Positions 37,801-51,183 of a DNA stretch of 64,000 nt are shown here, piece by piece. This stretch comes from Notospermus geniculatus (lineage: Eukaryota; Nemertea; Pilidiophora; Heteronemertea; Lineidae), in NCBI GenBank assembly GCA_002633025.1, contig NMRB01000016.1, positions 984,792 to 1,048,791 on the forward strand. Reading direction: 5' to 3'. The notes beneath the pieces were generated by a model. The model did not search any database. It saw only the letters and a program-made list of their open reading frames with translations, and was not told the DNA's origin. The position numbers and the translations under genes were made by a program. Every line of letters starts with the position of its first letter. Position 1 is the stretch's first letter.

Positions 37801-40218
37801 GTCACTTCAGGAATGAGTGTAGATTTCAAGAACTGCGTGGTAATTCCTCTCAACAATGCAACGAGTACATGTAGAAGGAGGATTTTATCAGACTTACGTA
37901 TAAGTAAAAATCAGGCGATAAAAAAGTGAGAAGAAAATGTCATGTAGAAATAGTGACTAAAATCAAGTGGAGACAAACGTACCTATAGCTACCCAACCAC
38001 TAAACAAAACATTTTGGTCAAAAACATTGACACTATCTGTAAAATTTTGTATTTTGACGGTTTTAGTGTCAAATGACCAATAAAAACAGACAGCGGAGAG
38101 TGCATCGCGGCAAACCCCACATTCATATTGTGGAGAAAGTAAAGTAATTGTCGATGACTGAGTAGAAGAAAGAAGATTGAATATACAAGAAAGGAAGATT
38201 GAATACAAGAAAGAATATTGCACTAGATGAGATGGAGGACCAACTCACGCCTAGTGGACAACCAGGCTATCAGCTCGTGATCAGCGAGCCAGGCACAGCA
38301 ACCGTAACGTTCTTTTTTATTGCTTCAAGGGGTGCTGCCCTGGTGTAACTTCATGTGGTATAAATTTAGGTACATGTAGGGCAGCCTCATAAGGCCGATG
38401 CTACTCAAGGCCTTGGATGCTACTGCAAAGCCAAGCTTATGAAAACGGTCGAAAAGGAATCGACTGAGTATCACTAGACGCATTTCAGAGAGGATGCGTT
38501 CCATTAGACACCTTTAAAAAGAACACGTTTTCTGGTAAGACCCTAAGTCTATATCCTAATACGGACGAAGATTAAAATCAATGACACTTCCATGATGTAC
38601 TACAATATACATGTTCATGTAGGCCTCCTATTGCATTAGCTAGGAAAGTCACACGGTCAGGTACAACAATGTACCACTGATTCAGACACACACATACTGT
38701 ATATAGATGGGATGACGCTTAAATCACACGGAACAAATACACTAAGTACAAATCTTCTATTTCATTACTCGGAAGGTTACAAAATTTGTGTTACAAAGGC
38801 TCCAACAAATTTTGTGGAAGTAACGAGAGAGATTTTGATAGAAAATCTCTCCGACAGCATGCAGTTTATAAATGCTACTTACGGAATTTCCTAAGTGACT
38901 GCCCATCATGCACAGCCAATATGAACCAAAGACATCCAATTCCATTACTCCCATTTCATCAGATATGTGCTGCACATACACACCATACCATGTACACAGG
39001 ACTTACCTCTTTTTAAAGTGAAATTTGAGTGATCACATTACGACGAATGCAACAAGAACTTTTTAAAGGTGACTGGATGCACCAGAAGGTTAAATTTTCC
39101 ATGCAGTTAGTCGAAAAGTAAGCACAAGACAAAACTGTGATAGTTTCCTCGTTCACCTTTAAGAAGTTCAAAAAGCAAATAAAATAATGCATAAGAATAA
39201 ACATGTTAAATAGTTTAAACATAAGATTTGTAAACAATACTAAATAATCAGCACCATATCTCAAAACTCATCCCGTTATGAAGGGCTCTCGGAGTACTCC
39301 TCCGCTTTTTTCAAAGTTTCAACCGACAATGCAAATATCTCACCCCCTTTGAAGGGCAATTATGAAGTGACAAATTGGGGCCCTTTGTCTTGAATTAGCA
39401 ACTTTGACACCAAGCACTCTTCATAACCCTGGACAAAATCAAGGGAAGCGTAACTCCAATATGACATTTTTTAAACTACCGTCATGACACTTTGTGACCC
39501 TCATCATGTAAGATACTAAGCCAGCACACCCAGCATAACTCCCAAGAGAAATAAGTAATACACGCAGTACATTTATACGATAACAATCTCTTCGCTTTGC
39601 ATGATTGGAATTTGTTCACTTGAGCAAAAGTTCTTGTCTCATAATTTTACAACTCATACTGCATATATCTCGGTGCATACTATCTTCACCACAAAATCTA
39701 ATGTGCAATTCCTCTTGTACTAATCAGTTCAAAAACACCATGCATTTCTGCACCCACCCTGCATATCCCACTTCGCAGATTAAATAGCCAGAATAAAAAA
39801 TCACTTGGCCTACAGCGGTACATTATTAAGAGTGCAAAATTGGATGAGTATACTGTTTAAGTTAATTTGAATTATGTAGTTTGCACGTAACGTCCCGAAT
39901 TAGATAGGGTCAAGTCTAATGTCCCCAGTTGATTTGTGACGGACATGTCACTTCTATACCGACCAAACCTGGGACACGCAGCCGTACACAACAAGCACAT
40001 GCGTGGACTTCCCGCGTGTCCTCGTTTGTGCAGTATAGAATGGAATGTCAATTCAACACGTTTGGGTCTGCAGATGCGCAGATACGGGGTTTGTAATTGT
40101 CAATGTGGGAAAGGAACTAACTAGAGGTTTGCAGCGGAAAAGACAATAACAACATTTCTTTACAGTTCACGTCAAAACCGTGTTAAACTGTAAAGGATTT
40201 CCTTCTATACACATAATA

Positions 40219-41081
40219 TTTATTTTTCATAGAAATTCTGCAGATATACAAATTCTGACATACTAAACATTGACAAAATTTACAAATTTGAATAATTTAC
40301 AGCTCTAACAATTACACTATCTCGAGTTTATTCAAGAATCACAAATGGTACAGAAAGTATACTGGCACATACCATTCTGTACAGAACATACAATACAATA
40401 CATGCAGATAGACAAGTAGAGAAAATATCGAATCTGGGAGGCGCTGAAAGCCGTCACTGGGCCGCATCTCAAAGGCTGGGCGGTGCACTGTGTCTTCGTG
40501 CCAAAGCCATCAGCTGCATCTGGAACTTTTGAATCAGCAACGTCGATCTGGCCGCTCTCAGGGTTGACTTCGTTGATGGGTATGCTGCGTGAACACCCCG
40601 GGTAGTTCAAGCGTAGGCCCGCTATCAACACCAATAGTCTTCATCTTGATGGTTGCTGAAAAAGACGGAAGCAGACAAGTCGCAGCGAATGATTTTAAAT
40701 CCACTGCCAGTGGCAGTGGCATGATTCGCAGCGCCTTCTCCAAAATTTCCTGGAGTGAAGTCATAAACATATACATGCAGTGCTGAAGAACTGCAATGGT
40801 ATAGACACAGAAGTGATCGAAACCAATTTTGGTTTCGATCGAAAGTTGTAATGCCAGGGCCATGATTCACACTCTGTCTTCCCGACTCACTGGGTTGATT
40901 TAAATAGCATTTTACGAGAAGAAATTGAGATAATTGTGTCTTTGTGGGAGGAGAATAAGGGTCATTACAGCTGACAGTGAGGCAACATCGCTGATAGCCA
41001 GTATCATCTAAAGTGCTTTGTCAACACAAATCCAACGCAACGGGACAAAAGTGGCCATGGAATTTGTACAACACATTTATT
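40219..41081 (-). promoter_or_regulatory. candidate ANKS1 polyadenylation signals
   Basis: On the - strand AATAAA hexamers occur at 41081-41076, 40332-40327 and 40224-40219, which is 0.77, 1.5 and 1.6 kb after the ANKS1 stop. The nearest would give a short 3' untranslated region. Sequence alone cannot say which is used. Confidence 0.35.
40815..40840. other. perfect 26-bp palindrome
   Basis: Arms of 12 bases (GATCGAAACCAA and its exact complement) flank a central TT. It lies about 1 kb 3' of the ANKS1 stop codon, within the 3' untranslated region if a distal polyadenylation signal is used. Confidence 0.8.
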
Positions 41082-41848
41082 ATTATTGTCCCATCTTGAA
41101 CTATTCACAAATTTGAAAAGACCAACTAGAAAGTGAAAAGAAAGCCGTAGGATGATGGAGGATGGACGAAAACCTTTCAAAACTGGACACAAGCTTTGAA
41201 ATCATTATCCGGTCCAGCCCCGGTAGACTTTCGGGAGCCACTGTGGCGACGCGGCGCATCCTGAATTCCCGATTCCCGCCGGATTCAAAAGGGGGGTGTC
41301 AATATAAAAACAGTGTGGACTAGCCAGTGACATCTCAGCAGTTTACGGGCAATATATCTTCAGATGTTACGAGATATTCATTGGGGTCGAGCGCCAATAA
41401 TTGAGATATAATGAAGCATAGGATTGGTGGATATTGTCCGAGAATGAGGCGGTAATTTAAGACTTGTCGCCTTGCATAATGTCACATTCTCGGGTTTTTG
41501 TACCCTTTTAATTGTATCATGTCTCGGATTGTTCAGTTCTATGGCATCACAGTTTACTGAGATTCGACATAGACAATGTCAATACAGTTTTTACTCGACA
41601 ATAGCAAGGGTTGCACCAACGTTTAGGAGACAATGCTGTCGCGGCCAAGCCTGAGTAGATAACATCCTCTATAAAATATTTCTCCAAATAGGTGAAATGA
41701 AAATTACTCGAGAAAGAGTAATATAGTTTTTGTATTTGGTAATCTCTATAGGCAACTTGTACAATTACATGTACTTAGAAATTTTTCGGTTCTTGGCCGC
41801 AGAGAAGGGAGTCGAGTACAAAATCATGTGTCAGTGGGCCATACTTGT

Positions 41849-41998
41849 TCAGTTCAGTGCTGCCTCAAATTCCCTCTCAGTCTCATCCAACTGTTGTTCG
41901 AATTCTCTGTCTGTTTGTACCGCACGTTCCTTGAGTGCCACTTGGTAGGCAACTTCGAAAGCTTCCCCTAGTGTCAAGATGATCTCTGCTGCCAAGTC
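41849..41998 (-). CDS. Anks1: ANKS1 terminal exon: PTB C-terminal helix and tail
   Basis: The exon (acceptor TCGTTACAG) encodes 49 residues and a TGA stop. It opens with DLAAEIILTLGEAFEVAYQV, matching the last strand and long C-terminal helix of the ANKS1A/ANKS1B PTB domain, where vertebrate proteins read EIILTLGQAFEVAYQLAL. It then has a charged Glu/Arg-rich tail (ERAVQTDREFEQQLDETERE). Joining it in phase 0 to the exon at 57348-57485 keeps the exact spacing of nine residues between VFS and IIL seen in vertebrate ANKS1. Vertebrate proteins continue for many more residues after this helix; here the stop comes about 25 residues on, so the tail is short unless an unseen alternative exon is used. 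Confidence 0.93.
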   Translation of the reverse strand, partial: DLAAEIILTLGEAFEVAYQVALKERAVQTDREFEQQLDETEREFEAALN

Positions 41999-44900
41999 CT
42001 GTAACGACACGAAAAAGTGGGAAGAGTTAGTTAAGATCATAAGTCGTATTCTCCAGACAGGAATGGGCAGAACTCATCGACATCATGGATGGTGATTCAA
42101 TCACGGAATCGTTTTGCTGGTAATGGAGAAGGTGCAACGAGATCTATAAACGAAAGAGAGGGAGAAATAGTATTACATCTGATATTCATGAGCAACAGAA
42201 GTGGAAAATTGCAAGATTGAAATATCGCCCCCTCCTGCTGGGAATACCAAGATAGGAAGACGGGATAGTCGCTTCTGTCAATTTCATACAGAATGTATTG
42301 AAATTGACAAGGTGTAACAAACAGTTACGGAATGATCTATGACAAACCTAGTTATGGTAATTCCATAAAATCTCGCCTGATGGGCTTTTAACAGTGTGAT
42401 AATATTCCTGATGAAACGTAACGTGAAGAAATGGTTTACAGTAATGTGATAAGCCGTAATGGATTATGTGGGCCAAAAAGGTGGCGAGTGATTTGGCGAA
42501 TGATCGCAAATAATCTCCAAAAATGTTGAGGAATGGTCATTAACTGACAAATAAACACGATTACTTGTACTGGTAATCCTGCATGGGTAACATCGGCGTG
42601 AAATGTTGACAGAGTTGCGGAAGAATATAATGTCTATTCCACCCCAAATTGATCGCAATCCACACGTACTGTTTGCCGCATTTTGCGTATATGATTTAGT
42701 CAAATAGGCTGTGAATTCAACGCGAGCATGAATTATATCCAGATACTGAACATCGAATAAGGATGGAAAAATCACTTCATTACCATGCAGTACCGAAGAC
42801 TTAATTAGGAACTTATTTCATAAATATAAAACATGAAGAAGTGACCGCGAAAACCCTCAGCAATTTTTCATGATTAAGAACATTAACCGCCAGCCACATC
42901 AGGGATAATATGTGTGCGCCTATTTACATTGTTCGTGAGCTGTTATGTGTGCGTAACGCGAGAATATCACCGCAAAATTTTTGAGGGATTTTCTGTAAAG
43001 GAGTTTGACCAGTCGGCCTGGATATTTCAAATCACAGGCCTGACTGAACCAGCACAATTGCATCTCCAAGAATTTTACGCCTGTTACTCGCAATTCGAGA
43101 AAAGAGAGTTTGCCTTTTCACAAATATTCATTACGTCTCACGTTAATTAACAACATGGTGTCAAACATTGGATGGATCTTCTGGTCGCTAGTCTTGAAAT
43201 GAAGCGTCAACACTGACAAGCGGCATTACATTAATGATGAAATTAACATGCTCCGGCAAGATTTTTGAAAAAAAAACTTCCTGAAATGTGCTGGCAAATC
43301 CGACTCTCAGCTTTTATGGCTGAGATTTTGCGGTGTAAGGTTTCTGAAGCAGGATTTCCACTGACTTGTTCCACATGAAGTACAATATCTTTAGTGGGTA
43401 TTAGAACGTGTAGGAAACCACATTCTCTGCCTGAAAACAGCACCGTTTCCTCATGGCTGGGCTTGGATAGTAACTAGCCGAGTGACTTTAGCAGCATTAT
43501 TGGTTCCATTAGACGATATTGAGCGATTTTGATATAGCCTAATGCAAGAGGAAACTAAAAGCCCTCTTTACTCAAATCCTCTTAAAGATAATGTATCACG
43601 ACTTCATTGTTTACATTCAATGTTTACATTATGTTACTGTATTTTGGACTTTTGGAACATGCCAACCCACCAATGTGAATACTTTCGGTGTCAAAAGAAT
43701 TTCTAGAGAGGTATGCCTCCAAAAAATACTCATAAGACAAAGAAAGACTAGACATAAACAAACAAAATGTAAATAAACAACGATTTTCGTGGCCCGCAAA
43801 AATACCCGTGATACATTATCTTTAACGTGGGCCAACAGCAAGGGGTTAAAAATCCAAATTTTTGGGAAAAAATCATACAAAGGACTAGTTTTTAAAAGGA
43901 GTTTGATATCTTATGCCTGAGTTCTCAATTTTTCCAATATTGTTATATTTGCTTTCCAGCCTTGAGGAGCATGTCAATTTTCAAAGTCGAAGAAAAGCAC
44001 AGCGCAATCGCGTCCAGTCGAGCTTGTGGTTATTTCATATGCATAAGACACTCGAATCTTCTGCTCAGTGAGTATGAAAAATGAATAAAATTTGATGAAA
44101 AATATTCCATCGCTTTGTCTTTGTTGCCGAGCCCGTGAATTGGAGACACGTCAGAATAGTGTCACAGAAACGTTATTGGTAGTGAAACGATTTGAAATTG
44201 GCGGACTGGGTGCGTTCAGGCGGGGAGAAGTTTTCATAGCACCACAAAGACGCTCCCTTCCGACCCAATGGCGATGATTTCATCTTGGACAATATCTTCT
44301 GTTTTCGAGTGGAAGACGTCGTGTAACAAACAAACGTCGCTGATTGTTCAGGGAAAGTTTTGGAGATTTAATATCTTCAGTGGCTTCTTGAATCTCGCCA
44401 AAGGTGAAGCTAGGATGTACATAATGTATCAAGAAGCTTCTTCAAGGGTACTCATTGAATTTTCACCCACAACCAAGCGCTGGATCAAACTTTCTGAAAA
44501 ATCTGCCAAAAAGTCTGAAGCGTCAATTTCCGAGTCCAAATTTCGCATGTAATTAGCATCCATCAAGGAAAAGGATGCGGCTCCCCGAAAAAAAGCCAAT
44601 TATCTTTAGTCCAAAGCTATCGGCAAAAAATCCGCCGACTGATTCAAAAACTTCACATGGTAATAAACTACCCAAGATACCATTTCATCATCACCATAAA
44701 ATTTATATATCTGGCACAAACATACTTTGGAGACGTCAACAGATAGAGGAATTTGCATGGTGACACCCTCCAAAGTTTCAGAAAAAAATCTGCACACCAT
44801 CAAATTTCAAATTTTTGTGCCAAATATTCATAAATTCTCATTTTTTCCGATTGTTTCCACAGATACAACAGGCTGGTGGCTCTTCTTATCGAAATGAACA

Positions 44901-45910
44901 GGTACTGAGAGGTTTTGATAAGAAATACGACCTATGTCGCCGTAGTTTTCGTCTGTCAGGCTAAGTCCATGATAGATGTCCTCTGGTTTGCATAAAAACG
45001 GTAAAAGTTTGCCAAGATAAACCATTGTTTAAACACTTCAAAACTATTCCCTAAATGATAGGGATTGTTTTCAGGGCGTCTTTGGTCTGCTACAACTAGT
45101 TCAGAAGTGCCTCAGGTCACCAAACACCAGTCACAAACGTATTGCAATTGTGCAGTTTCAATTCAAAAGTCCTGCTCATGGAACCAATAATTACTAGAAT
45201 TGCTATTTTTTTCCCATATTAGCCTGAAGGTTTTTCTCTTTTTACAGATTTTAAAGTTATTAACAGAAAGTCTTACACATGGACAATTATCAACAGTGTT
45301 TTATAATGTCTCCGTTGTCTGGAAGCAATCTATACATAACCAGTGATGAATGTTTCAAATGACAAAAAAAACGTGAAATTTTTGACATGATTCTGAAAGA
45401 TATAAGTCTCGTAAATTTCAAAGTAAAAGTACGGATTAACATTTTGTGGTTTTAAGGATCTGTTCATCCATGAATGACAAATGACGCAATGATGAAACAG
45501 CAAGTAGTCATTTTATTCGCCAAAGAAAAAAATCATAAGCTTTTTAGTCCAACTTTTGTACACCTTATTCTTTTTAATTATCTGTGAAACCCATACCCGT
45601 AATTTCGGATCCTATCAAGCGACGATTTCTTCAGCTTCTGACCTGTTAACCCTTAATGTTGTCACGTAGCCAATCGCGTAAAATTGATAATTGGCCATAA
45701 CCATAGGCAAGTAATGAGATGGAAAATTACGCTCTGCAATCAAACGACAGTGAAATTTGTCATTTTGTGAAAAAAGCATGACGCTGGTCAATTATATAAA
45801 CGTAACTGAGTCGCTAGCCCCTCAACAACTGGTATGTCATTATAGAAAAGAAGTTCAAGCCAAGTACGACAATATTTGGCACACAGAAATGTTACATAAA
45901 ATACCGCTGT

Positions 45911-45975
45911 TGGACTAGTGCACTAAGAACATCATGCCTGGCACATCTCTGGTCGTAGGATCGATTCCACTCTGG
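45911..45975 (+). repeat. tRNA-derived SINE fragment
   Basis: An A-box-like TGGACTAGTGC at 45911-45921 is followed at normal tRNA spacing by a B-box-like GGATCGATTCC (45958-45968, one change from GGTTCGANNCC) inside TGGTCGTAGGATCGATTCCA. It is a decayed tRNA-like head and no intact tRNA can be folded. Confidence 0.45.
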
Positions 45976-46896
45976 GCCCCATTTCTCAGGAACAAAGTTG
46001 TGTATTTCACTTGGTAGCGTCCTAAAACTTTCTGAGTGTGCATTTTCGAGAATAAATCAGTGAAGTAGACGGACAATAAAATTGCTTGATTCAAATTGTT
46101 AAAACCAACAGTTTTGTTTTGCCCAAAGTGAGTCATTCCAACATCTGGTGCTTTTGTTAAATATATGATTATTGCATAAAGGCTTTTTGGTTTATGTGTG
46201 GTGTTCATTTTGCATGATGACTTCAATCTATACTATAATGGGCGTTGTGGCCGCGAAAAAGGAGGTGAATTTTGTTTCAAGCTGTGGTCTCGGAAATGCG
46301 TTGAATGTTGGAAACCAATGACTTAGTAGGTGTGGATCATATTGTAGATTCCCCTCGACGGATTCTTTTTTGAAATTTACCCCCTTTTTGGTAAAAAATG
46401 CCTTTTTGTGCCACAATTTGAACACAGGAGAGTTCCACACAGCTACTTGATAGTGTAGCCACCTAGCGGCAATGAGACAAACTACGTCCGTCCGTACCAA
46501 CTGGAGTTGATCGCATCGTATACAAGTGTGTAGTGTAGCAATGTGTACACGTGTTCGGTCAACGAAGAAACAAGGGCCTTTCTCACGCCTCCTCAAAAAC
46601 TACGCATTGACGGCAGACAACACCTTTTGGGAATGTTTACGTATTATGTGGGGAGTGTTTTAAACCTACTTTTAGGCCAGAAAGTGATGCGGGCTTGGCA
46701 GAATCAATGGTTTTTCTGCACTAATCGAGCGGCGCATTCGCCATCATCTTTTTTTGTATTGCGCTGTAAACCATGCGCACCAATTCCGTGTGAGCCGCGA
46801 AACACCCTACACCTGTCTTCGGCCATCGTCTCATCGCCACATCATTACATTGCATGGACGGTATCAGGACACATTCCCTTCGGACAATTGTCCATG

Positions 46897-47125
46897 NNNN
46901 NNNNNNNNNNNNNNNNNNNNNNNNNNNNNNNNNNNNNNNNNNNNNNNNNNNNNNNNNNNNNNNNNNNNNNNNNNNNNNNNNNNNNNNNNNNNNNNNNNNN
47001 NNNNNNNNNNNNNNNNNNNNNNNNNNNNNNNNNNNNNNNNNNNNNNNNNNNNNNNNNNNNNNNNNNNNNNNNNNNNNNNNNNNNNNNNNNNNNNNNNNNN
47101 NNNNNNNNNNNNNNNNNNNNNNNNN
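46897..47125. other. assembly gap (229 N)
   Basis: A run of N inside the ANKS1 intron. The right edge is a long G-run (next entry), a common cause of failed sequencing. Confidence 0.99.
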
Positions 47126-47144
47126 GGGGAGGGGGGAGGGGGGG
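47126..47144 (+). repeat. G-run with G-quadruplex potential
   Basis: Three blocks of 4, 6 and 7 G are separated by single A, directly at the gap edge. The 6- and 7-G blocks can each supply two G3 tracts, enough for an intramolecular quadruplex. Confidence 0.7.
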
Positions 47145-49945
47145 AATCACCAGCAACAGCGATTCATCACCTTCCTCTGAAGAACTACTAAAACCCATAA
47201 TATTTAGGGCTTTTCTACATGACTTGGGCATGATTTTTTCGCCACCCTTACTGCCTGTGGTGCCATTTATTTTTTCACCCCTGATGCCATCCTCTGACCT
47301 GACCACATGCATCCTGTGCGTATGTGCTCGCCACGGGTATCATGCTAGTAATTCCAATACATGTATGTCGAGAAATAGTTGACCAAGTTGACAGATTCTG
47401 ATGCATGGATGGTGGAAGGGGTCAAAGATAATATTGAGCCTGGTGTCGGACGTGAGGGTGAGAGTGGCCAGAGGGCGAGATGCCTGGCTGTCACATCTTC
47501 AAAACTAGTTACGTCCTTCATTTGACGAGGACAACACATGGAATCAGGTCCAGAGAGCCTTGAGGCAAAGACACTAAAGGCAATGATGAGATGATAAGAA
47601 TAGTCATCAAACTTGTATCAGCATTGAAACCCCCCAGACTCAATCAGAATGTGAGCTCCACTGAGAGAACCAGGCAATTTGCAATGTAATGTATGACGAA
47701 AACAGAACCATCCGCCCTCCGGTAAAAGCCTGTCAAGCAAGTCACTTGCCAGCCTGTCAACTCGACCCCTCGGACAACTTTGACCACTGGCCAAATTCCA
47801 GACCCGTGGAAAAGTCACCGGGTGCTTTTCGTTTGGCCACTCTTCCCATACGTCGCCTGAAGCAAGTACCAAATCTGCTCAGTACATGTTTATCCTGGTC
47901 AATTCTTCGAGCAATTGGCAGTTTAAGGACTGCCCCAGGGATGGAAAGTGCTTAACCTTTACTGAGCAAACAATATCCTTAATTTATTGCCATTATAAGG
48001 CAAAATATCTGGGAATAATAGTTCGAACTGGGCCCTTAATCAATCTGCCCCAGCACTTCAGGTCTGGAGTGTTTTTTCTTCATTCTTTGAAAATTCTTTC
48101 ATGTTTTCTTCCAACCAAACTTCAACTCAGAATGTTTTCAGAAGTTCGCTAATAAAATCTGAACATCAAAGGTTAAAAAGAACGTTCAACAGCTTTCAAC
48201 TGGCTACAAGATGTTTAGCCCCTGTGGTTGTTGTTTTTACTTTCATTATTTTTTTCTCTTAAGCAACCTTTCCGTCTTTTCCAGTCTTTCTGCAAAAGAA
48301 TTCCCCCGTTTCATTTCAAAACCACTGATGGAGGTGGTGTTCCTTCGAAATCAAAAATTTAATTTCACAAGCACACATGTAAATATGAGTCTTTCCCAAG
48401 TTAATGGTTCCCACCAAATTAAGTGCGAATCTTAAAACATCATAAATCCAATGTCAACTTCCAGAAAGTGCGAGCAAACTGAAATGTTTTGTCGTTTATT
48501 TGTCCAGCGTTTTGGGTGTATTTGTCAGGGCCGATTCTCTCCACCTATTTTTCTACCCTAGGGTGAGGGATAAACTCAATAAAAGCCCCTCTCCTTGGAC
48601 AAAGATTCTGTCCTCAGTGTTTTCAATCTGTGTTTAAAGGTGGTTTTAGCAAAAGGAAATATTTTCACAGGTTTGGGTACATCTGAATTTTCACAGGTGT
48701 CCTTGCTGGGGACTTTCATGATAGTGAGAGCTGTCGTGCTGGGTACATGAATGGTTACTTGTGATTTTAATGTTCCCTATCTCAGAGTAAGCCAACTCGT
48801 TTTATTAAGAATGAAATAGTCAAAACACTGAGGTCAGTTCACCCTTGAAAGTAAACAAGTGTGTAAATCAGGATGAGAAAGGGCCAAGGTGCGAAAAAAT
48901 ATGACCATGCGGTGCTTCTAAAACCAGTCATGGGTACATTCCGAAGAACAAAAGACTGCAGAACTATACACTCCGAAATGGAAGGCAGCAAATCCAGTTA
49001 AATGTACATTCCTTAGACACCACCAGGCGCAATGTTACTGCCAAAAATAATCCCCCACCCAAGTGACTAACCCTGCGAGTCAATTAAAAACAACAATCAC
49101 CAGTCAGCAAGGAGGAAATAAATTCTCACGCAGACAAAGGTGTAACAAAATGATAATTGCTTGGACAGAAATCTGGTACCGAAATAAACTGGAACACCAG
49201 CGAAAATGAAGTTATTTTACCATTGAGGACAAGATATCAAATGCCAATGAACAATCGGTCAATTCCCTGTCCGAGTTTCAAGAGGTGCTATTCAGAGTTT
49301 GGGTATTTAGTCCCCGCTTTGTGGACTGAGCAATCATACTCCTTGTCACCTCAGAGTGTTTGGTCAACAAACACTTGGTGGACAAATATGGCTACTTCAA
49401 ACAGCAATAGAGTGATTAACGGCGTAAGTTCATCAGAAGTGGACGCTCATACGACAAGGAAAGTCGGAGTGCAGCGTCGACTCGGAAATCAATGGCCTAC
49501 TTCAGCATCTACTTCTGCATCTCTCCCTCCAGGAGAACTTTTAGTGGTAATAAACGTTGAAATCCCTTACACCAACTTCCAGGAGACTCCTTTGCAAAGA
49601 CAGTGAAGTTTGTAACGAGGAACCAAAATGAAAAGCAACAACCATAGCACATACATGTAGACACACTGAGATAAATTTTGGAAAACGACACTTGGCAGCT
49701 GTAAGGGGTCAAAGCTCGACCTCCCCATTTCCTCCCTTTTGTCATCCGTTGCTCTCCTGAAAACACAGCAGCAGAAGGGCCAAACAACATACAACGTTAC
49801 AGTAAACAATTTTGGCACCCACTTCATTTTCCTTCGTGTTTTGACAACCCCCGATCAAAAGATCAATTCGTACTACTATAGAAATGGAGTGTTTTGTCAA
49901 CAAACACGGCAACAAGAAACAACTGAGCAAAGTTTTGGTACCCTT

Positions 49946-49962
49946 CCTCTCTCTCTCTCTCC
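49946..49962. repeat. (TC)n microsatellite
   Basis: About eight TC units without interruption. Confidence 0.9.
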
Positions 49963-50741
49963 TGTCAACGGTTTCCTTAGACCCTGGCCGTTTTAGATCT
50001 GGGAAATTTCAACTACATGTACATGTATTTTTTCATTATGATGGCGTGGCTGGAAAGGCAAGGCAATGTATTCAACCTGTCCGCAAGGTTTTCAAGAGAA
50101 CATATCGTAAATCTTCACACTGACTTTTTGGAAATTTCCAGTACCCAAACAAGTGCACTTACGTGACCTCTTGAATTCAGAAAAAAACACTTTGACCCCT
50201 TCAAGGACCACGACCCTTCCCTTTGTAGACATCAGCAGGGATTTCACAAAGGGATGGATTTCGTATTGTCACAAACCTGGCAGCAAAATTGCAAGGATTA
50301 TTAGTCAGACTGCTTATTTACATGTATAAGAATTGAATGCCTACAATATCAGAAGACAACGTGTTTTCTTTCCTACACCTAATGGTGTCTAATCTTTTGA
50401 TATAAGGGTCTTAGTCACCTTTTTAGATGGTTTGTTTTGTCCAACATGATCAGACCACTTGAGGAGATTTTCTTTATTTTTAAAGTACGAAAAGAGAGGG
50501 TATAAGGACCTTGTAAAAAGGGTCTCGAGGACCCTGTAAGTGGGAAAGGAAGGAGGTTTCAATGGCTCTTGAAAATATGTGGTCAGTACACTTTGGACCT
50601 TTTTTTACGTTCTCCCATCCGAAAAAGCATTCAAGCTAAGCTGGTTAGCCATCTTCTGCAGCAGGTGACGACAGACGGTTTCAGAAAATGAAATGGTCCA
50701 TGGACCATGTGCTCACTCGTTTGGACATAACAGTGTAATGA

Positions 50742-51098
50742 CAGAGAGAGGTACATGTCAGTTATGAGCAATCTGGGTCAAGTCATTCCCAAGTTGCAGG
50801 ACTTCAATGATTGTTGGGTTATGCCACCTGGCGGCCATACTGGATGTCCGATCAGGCCAAAACTTCACATGCACATAAAGTTCATCTAGAGGGAGCCACA
50901 TAGCACATTTGAGCGCTCTGGGTCAAGTCGTTCCTGAGTTATAACACATTTCATGATTTTCGGGTTACGCCACCTGGCGGCCATATTGGAAGTTTAATCA
51001 AGCCGGAATTTGACGTGCTTGTAAAGGTCACCTAGAGAGAGGTAAATATCAAGTTTGAGCACTCTGGGTCAAGCCGTTCCTGAGTTATAACACTTGGT
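50742..51098. repeat. tandem repeat, 146-bp period, about 2.4 copies
   Basis: The word TGAGC(A/G)(A/C)TCTGGGTCAAG starts at 50765, 50910 and 51056, giving periods of 145 and 146 bases. Each full copy contains CCACCTGGCGGCCAT(A/) at 50824 and 50970. The copies differ at roughly one base in five. The array ends at a single N (51099). A perfect 16-bp palindrome (ATGGTCCATGGACCAT) lies just before it at 50693-50708. Confidence 0.9.
50823..50983 (-). promoter_or_regulatory. two CTCF-like motifs inside the tandem repeat
   Basis: On the - strand both repeat copies carry TGGCCGCCAGGTGGC(G/A), at 50837-50823 and 50983-50968. This matches the shared core of animal CTCF sites (CC.C.AGGTGGCG type) closely. 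Binding is inference from the motif. Confidence 0.35.
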
Positions 51099-51183
51099 NT
51101 TTCCAATTACGGGCAAGAAACTTGTCACATGGCTGGAAAAAACGGTCCACGTCATGACAGAGCCGTAGGCTGTCGGTGTTGGT

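Larger units (their letters stand above)
26901..41848. other. intergenic stretch between Pax6 and ANKS1
   Basis: No frame in this 15-kb stretch can be tied to a protein family. It holds a tRNA-derived fragment (28067-28139), two clear hairpins (30741-30796 and 34867-34887), facing CCAAT boxes near 37015 and 37078, and near its right end the probable 3' untranslated region of ANKS1. Confidence 0.5.

Noticed and set aside
46543-47382. 279-codon + strand frame
   Set aside because: More than 70 of its codons are N from the assembly gap; the real parts resemble nothing.
49157-49606. 149-codon + strand frame
   Set aside because: No domain and no start context; it lies inside the ANKS1 intron on the opposite strand. 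Without conservation data it is not a supportable gene.
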